Source of the DNA: Ramlibacter tataouinensis
Lineage (GTDB): Bacteria; Pseudomonadota; Gammaproteobacteria; Burkholderiales; Burkholderiaceae_C
Length of the DNA stretch: 64,000 nucleotides
Assembly (NCBI RefSeq): GCF_027941915.1
Contig: NZ_CP116009.1
Location: forward strand, 1,736,001 to 1,800,000
Direction: 5' to 3'
The notes beneath the pieces are model-generated. The model was given only the letters and a program-made list of their open reading frames with translations. It was not told the origin of the DNA and ran no database searches. The translations under genes and the position numbers were made by a program. This document shows, piece by piece, positions 63,383 to 64,000 of the stretch; the first letter of the stretch is position 1, and each line of letters starts with the position of its first letter.

Positions 63383-64000
63383 TCAATCCGGCTGCGCCGG
63401 GGGAGCCTTGATTCGCTGCCGCTGGCTGCCCAGCCCGCTGATGCCAAGAGTGACGACGTCACCCGCTTGCAGATAGCGAGGCGGCTTCATCCCCATGCCG
63501 ACGCCACTCGGCGTCCCTGTGATGATCAGATCGCCGGGCTCGAGGGTCATGAAGCGGCTGCAGTGGCTCACGATCTCGGCGCATCCGAAGATCATGTCGC
63601 TCGTGCTGGCGTTCTGCACCAGCTCGTCGTTGACCTTGAGCCACAGGTCCAGGGCTTGCGGATCCCCGACCTCGTCGGAGGTGACCAGGCAGGGGCCGAT
63701 CGGACCGAACCCGTCGAAGCCTTTCCCTTTGCCCCACTGCCCTGCCCCACCGTTGAACTGGTAGTTGCGGTCCGACACGTCATTGGACAGGCAGTAGCCG
63801 GCGATATGCCGGGGCGCGTCGGCGACGCTGACCCGCTGCGCCCGGCTGCCGATGACGATGCACAGTTCGACTTCCCAGTCCAGCTGGCACCCCGCGTACG
63901 GGATCGTCACGTCGTCGTCCGGCCCGCTGATGCAGCTGGTCCACTTGGGAAACAGCACGGGCTGCTCGGGGATCGGCATCCCCGATTCGATCGCGTGCTT
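63383..64000 (-). CDS. Fumarylacetoacetate hydrolase family protein (start lies beyond the right edge)
   Basis: FAH-fold hydrolase, C-terminal 205 residues visible. Family signatures are LDWEVELCIVIGSRAQRVS with acidic metal ligands, GYCLSNDVSDRNYQ, KGFDGFGPIGPCLVTSDEV and TLEPGDLIITGTPSGVGMGM. The frame stays open to the window end, so the ATG at 63979 is internal. Enzymes of this type hydrolyse or decarboxylate catabolic diketo acids such as 2-hydroxyhepta-2,4-diene-dioate. It converges on the hydratase gene over a 99-bp gap. Confidence 0.92.
   Translation of the reverse strand, partial: KHAIESGMPIPEQPVLFPKWTSCISGPDDDVTIPYAGCQLDWEVELCIVIGSRAQRVSVADAPRHIAGYCLSNDVSDRNYQFNGGAGQWGKGKGFDGFGPIGPCLVTSDEVGDPQALDLWLKVNDELVQNASTSDMIFGCAEIVSHCSRFMTLEPGDLIITGTPSGVGMGMKPPRYLQAGDVVTLGISGLGSQRQRIKAPPAQPD

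Overview
The window is about 64 kb of very GC-rich, densely coding bacterial chromosome. Gene content and order point to a betaproteobacterium of the Burkholderiales, most likely Comamonadaceae (a Ramlibacter/Variovorax-type organism; inference from gene order and protein style only). Supporting marks are the mla-ibaG-murA-hisG-hisD string with mlaA inside the mla operon, pilMNOPQ-aroK-aroB-dgt, a short HisG, a CcsB/ResB (system II) cytochrome c maturation pair beside cytochrome c4, and cyaY divergent from lptM-lysA. Most of the window is housekeeping. No stretch over 300 bp lacks a gene, and no tRNA, rRNA, CRISPR array or prophage was seen.

Layout. 1-8804 (minus): one long run of tightly overlapping genes, mlaF-E-D-A-C-B (phospholipid traffic), an ABC-2 exporter pair, ibaG, murA, hisG and hisD (cut by the window edge). 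8901-15207 (minus): gltB-gltD glutamate synthase with a hairpin-rich repeat between the two genes. 15269-16112: a REP-associated-type Y1 (HUH) transposase with paired inverted copies of an AATTGGGGTCAGAT motif; its left edge abuts the gltB -35 box. 16194-19007: a small membrane protein, a methyltransferase, a DUF1415 protein and an MFS transporter. 19004-26854 (minus): dgt, aroB, aroK and pilQ-P-O-N-M. 27124-31500: PBP1A (mrcA), cyaY, lptM and lysA. 31504-37406 (minus): msrQ-msrP, ccsB-resB and cytochrome c4, a periplasmic redox and haem group. 37478-42099: engB coupled to an epoxide-hydrolase-like gene, two LpxL-type acyltransferases, and metK with a long structured leader and a clear terminator. 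42140-51787: an exported methyltransferase-fold protein, an APC permease, a secreted hypothetical, a glycine-zipper/DUF2383 protein, LigD, a histidine phosphatase, nnrD, a redoxin and an acylphosphatase.

51807-61695 (minus) is the most distinctive accessory block: FAD oxidoreductase, M81 (MlrC-like) metallopeptidase, a complete Dpp/Opp-type ABC importer (binding protein, two permeases, two ATPases), D-aminoacylase and RidA. A divergent XRE-cupin regulator (61815-62516) faces it across a 119-bp region with TTTGC/GCAAA inverted repeats lying on both predicted promoters. The genes fit one pathway: import of a D-residue-containing peptide or N-acyl-D-amino acid, hydrolysis, oxidative deamination, and detoxification of the imine. 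An enoyl-CoA hydratase and an FAH-family hydrolase (cut by the right edge) follow.

Translational coupling through ATGA, GTGA or TGATG overlaps is pervasive. Recognisable promoters mostly have a TAGAAT-like -10 and weak -35 boxes. Functions are assigned from protein motifs and family knowledge; no database search was run.
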